This document shows positions 35,797 to 36,703 of a stretch of 36,703 nucleotides of DNA, piece after piece. The stretch spans positions 1 to 36,703 of the forward strand of contig NZ_ACQT01000020.1 of the NCBI RefSeq assembly GCF_000175235.1. Reading direction: 5' to 3'. How positions within the stretch are numbered: position 1 is the first letter of the stretch; every line of letters begins with the position of its first letter. The stretch comes from Acidovorax delafieldii 2AN (lineage in GTDB: Bacteria; Pseudomonadota; Gammaproteobacteria; Burkholderiales; Burkholderiaceae_C). Under the pieces are notes generated by a model that was not told the DNA's origin, did not search any database, and was given only the letters and a program-made list of their open reading frames with translations. The translations under genes were made by a program, and so were the position numbers.

Positions 35797-36703
35797 TGCT
35801 GGAGTTGCCGGTACAGCCGGTCGATATGGTCCATCTGCGCCTTGCGGTCGCCGTCCAGCGCGATGCGCTCGGCATTGTGCTCCCCGACCTGGTGCATGCG
35901 GTCCTCGTCGCTGGCAAGCTGTTGCAGAACCCTGGCCAGCGCGCGTGCGTCGCCTGCGGGTACCAGCAGCTCGGGTGCGATCCATTGCCGGTTGGCCGGC
36001 AGGTCGCTCGCCACCACGGCCAGACCGCAGGCCATGCTTTCCAGCATGGCCACGGAGGTCGCGTCGCTCGCGGGCACGCTGACCGAGATTTTGCAGCGCG
36101 CCAGCACGGCGGCCATGCCTGCGTCGTCGAGGCGGCCGTGGAAGTGGACGCTCTGATCGAGTCCCCGTGCCTGCACCTGGCGGCGCAATCGCGCTTCGAG
36201 CGAGCCGCCACCGAGCAGGTGCAGCTGGAACGGTGTGCCGGGCATTTGCTGGCGCAGCAGCTCGAAGGCATCGATCAGCGTGGCTATCTGGTAATTGGGT
36301 TCCCAGGCGCGCAGGCTCACGATCTGCACGCCGTCCTTGTCTTCCCAGGGCGCGGGGGCGAAGCGCGCGCGGTCCACGCCCCAGTGGATCTCGTGCACCG
36401 GGGCGCGTGGACGGTACTGCCGCGCGGCTTCGACCAGGCTTGCCGAGTCGCCGGTGATGAGGTCGGCCCGGCGCAGGATCCAGCCGGTGAGCCAGCGCAT
36501 CCACGGGCGGGTGTGCGGCGTGACGAGCAGGTCGCTGCCCCAGGCCGTCATCACCAGCGGGTGGTGGCCGCAGCGCGCGGCCAGGTAGCCGTAGGAGGTG
36601 ACATAGTGCGCGTGCACGATGTCCGGTGCCAGTTCGCGCACATGGCGCTGGGCGTCGGCCACGCGCAGCAGCCAGTCGGCCTGGCGCCGCACCGGCGGCA
36701 GGA
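35793..36703 (-). CDS. Glycosyltransferase family 4, partial (start beyond window)
   Basis: About 303 residues of the carboxy-terminal part are seen; the amino end lies past 36703. It has DIVHAHYVTSYGYLAA and MTAWGSDLLVTP of the first domain. IHWGVDRARFAP and the EX7E-type block DATSVAMLESMACGLAVVASDLPANRQWI belong to the nucleotide-sugar-binding GT-B domain. It probably extends a surface polysaccharide on the cytosolic side. It is the most upstream visible gene of the operon, which must continue to the right. Confidence 0.9.
   Translation of the reverse strand, partial: LPPVRRQADWLLRVADAQRHVRELAPDIVHAHYVTSYGYLAARCGHHPLVMTAWGSDLLVTPHTRPWMRWLTGWILRRADLITGDSASLVEAARQYRPRAPVHEIHWGVDRARFAPAPWEDKDGVQIVSLRAWEPNYQIATLIDAFELLRQQMPGTPFQLHLLGGGSLEARLRRQVQARGLDQSVHFHGRLDDAGMAAVLARCKISVSVPASDATSVAMLESMACGLAVVASDLPANRQWIAPELLVPAGDARALARVLQQLASDEDRMHQVGEHNAERIALDGDRKAQMDHIDRLYRQLQQ

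Overview
The window is high-GC DNA from a betaproteobacterium, most likely family Comamonadaceae (Acidovorax or a close relative). This rests on gene order (rne/rluC; yceD-rpmF-plsX-fabHDG-acpP-fabF; rpoE-rseA-rseB-mucD; lepA-lepB-DUF4845-rnc-era-recO-pdxJ-acpS-nagZ) and on protein character; no database search was possible. Nearly all of it is chromosomal core. No tRNA, rRNA, CRISPR, phage gene or transposase was seen.

Layout. (1) 1-1658, minus: amino-terminal part of RNase E, preceded by an about 590-nt gene-free leader that separates it from the divergent pseudouridine synthase rluC. (2) 2250-5505, plus: rluC, a HAD phosphatase, a small Rieske protein and an S49 signal-peptide-peptidase-like protease. 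(3) 5506-5884: a hairpin-rich convergent gap. (4) 5885-7284, minus: an RsmI-like methyltransferase and yceF, overlapping by 4 nt. (5) 7310-13666, plus: yceD, rpmF and the phospholipid/fatty-acid genes plsX, fabH, fabD, fabG, acpP, fabF. (6) 13786-18359: a YgfX-like membrane protein, then the envelope-stress sigma factor RpoE, its anti-sigma factor RseA, the periplasmic regulator RseB and the periplasmic protease MucD. (7) 18360-18860: an AT-richer gap with nested palindromes, two DnaA-box-like nonamers and a strong terminator closing a candidate small RNA. (8) 18861-27252: lepA, lepB, DUF4845, rnc, era, recO, pdxJ, acpS, nagZ, mostly overlapping or abutting. (9) 27467-30837, minus: a small MscS channel, a REC-GGDEF regulator broken by a frameshift, and lysS. 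(10) 30894-36703, minus: an end of a surface-polysaccharide operon (GT4, GT2, methyltransferase, UDP-glucose dehydrogenase, DegT aminotransferase, initiating sugar-phosphate transferase) with overlapping genes.

How the genes work together. Regions 5 and 8 supply acyl chains, the acyl carrier protein and its activating enzyme AcpS. Region 6 senses and repairs envelope damage. Region 8 also joins protein export (LepB), translation (LepA), RNA processing and ribosome assembly (Rnc, Era), repair (RecO), vitamin B6 synthesis (PdxJ) and peptidoglycan recycling (NagZ). RNase E and RNase III both lie in the window.

Main discoveries. A roughly 55-bp intergenic element made of two small hairpins occurs five times (1898, 5550, 10276, 25510, 25981). 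One copy supplies the fabH stop codon, one runs over the end of pdxJ, and two inverted copies bracket acpS. Other points are a terminator-bounded candidate sRNA before lepA, overlapping alternative hairpins after mucD, a possible structured RNase E leader, a 34-residue insertion in NagZ, the GGDEF frameshift inside a G/C palindrome, and a YgfX-like gene joined to rpoE without an sdhE neighbour.
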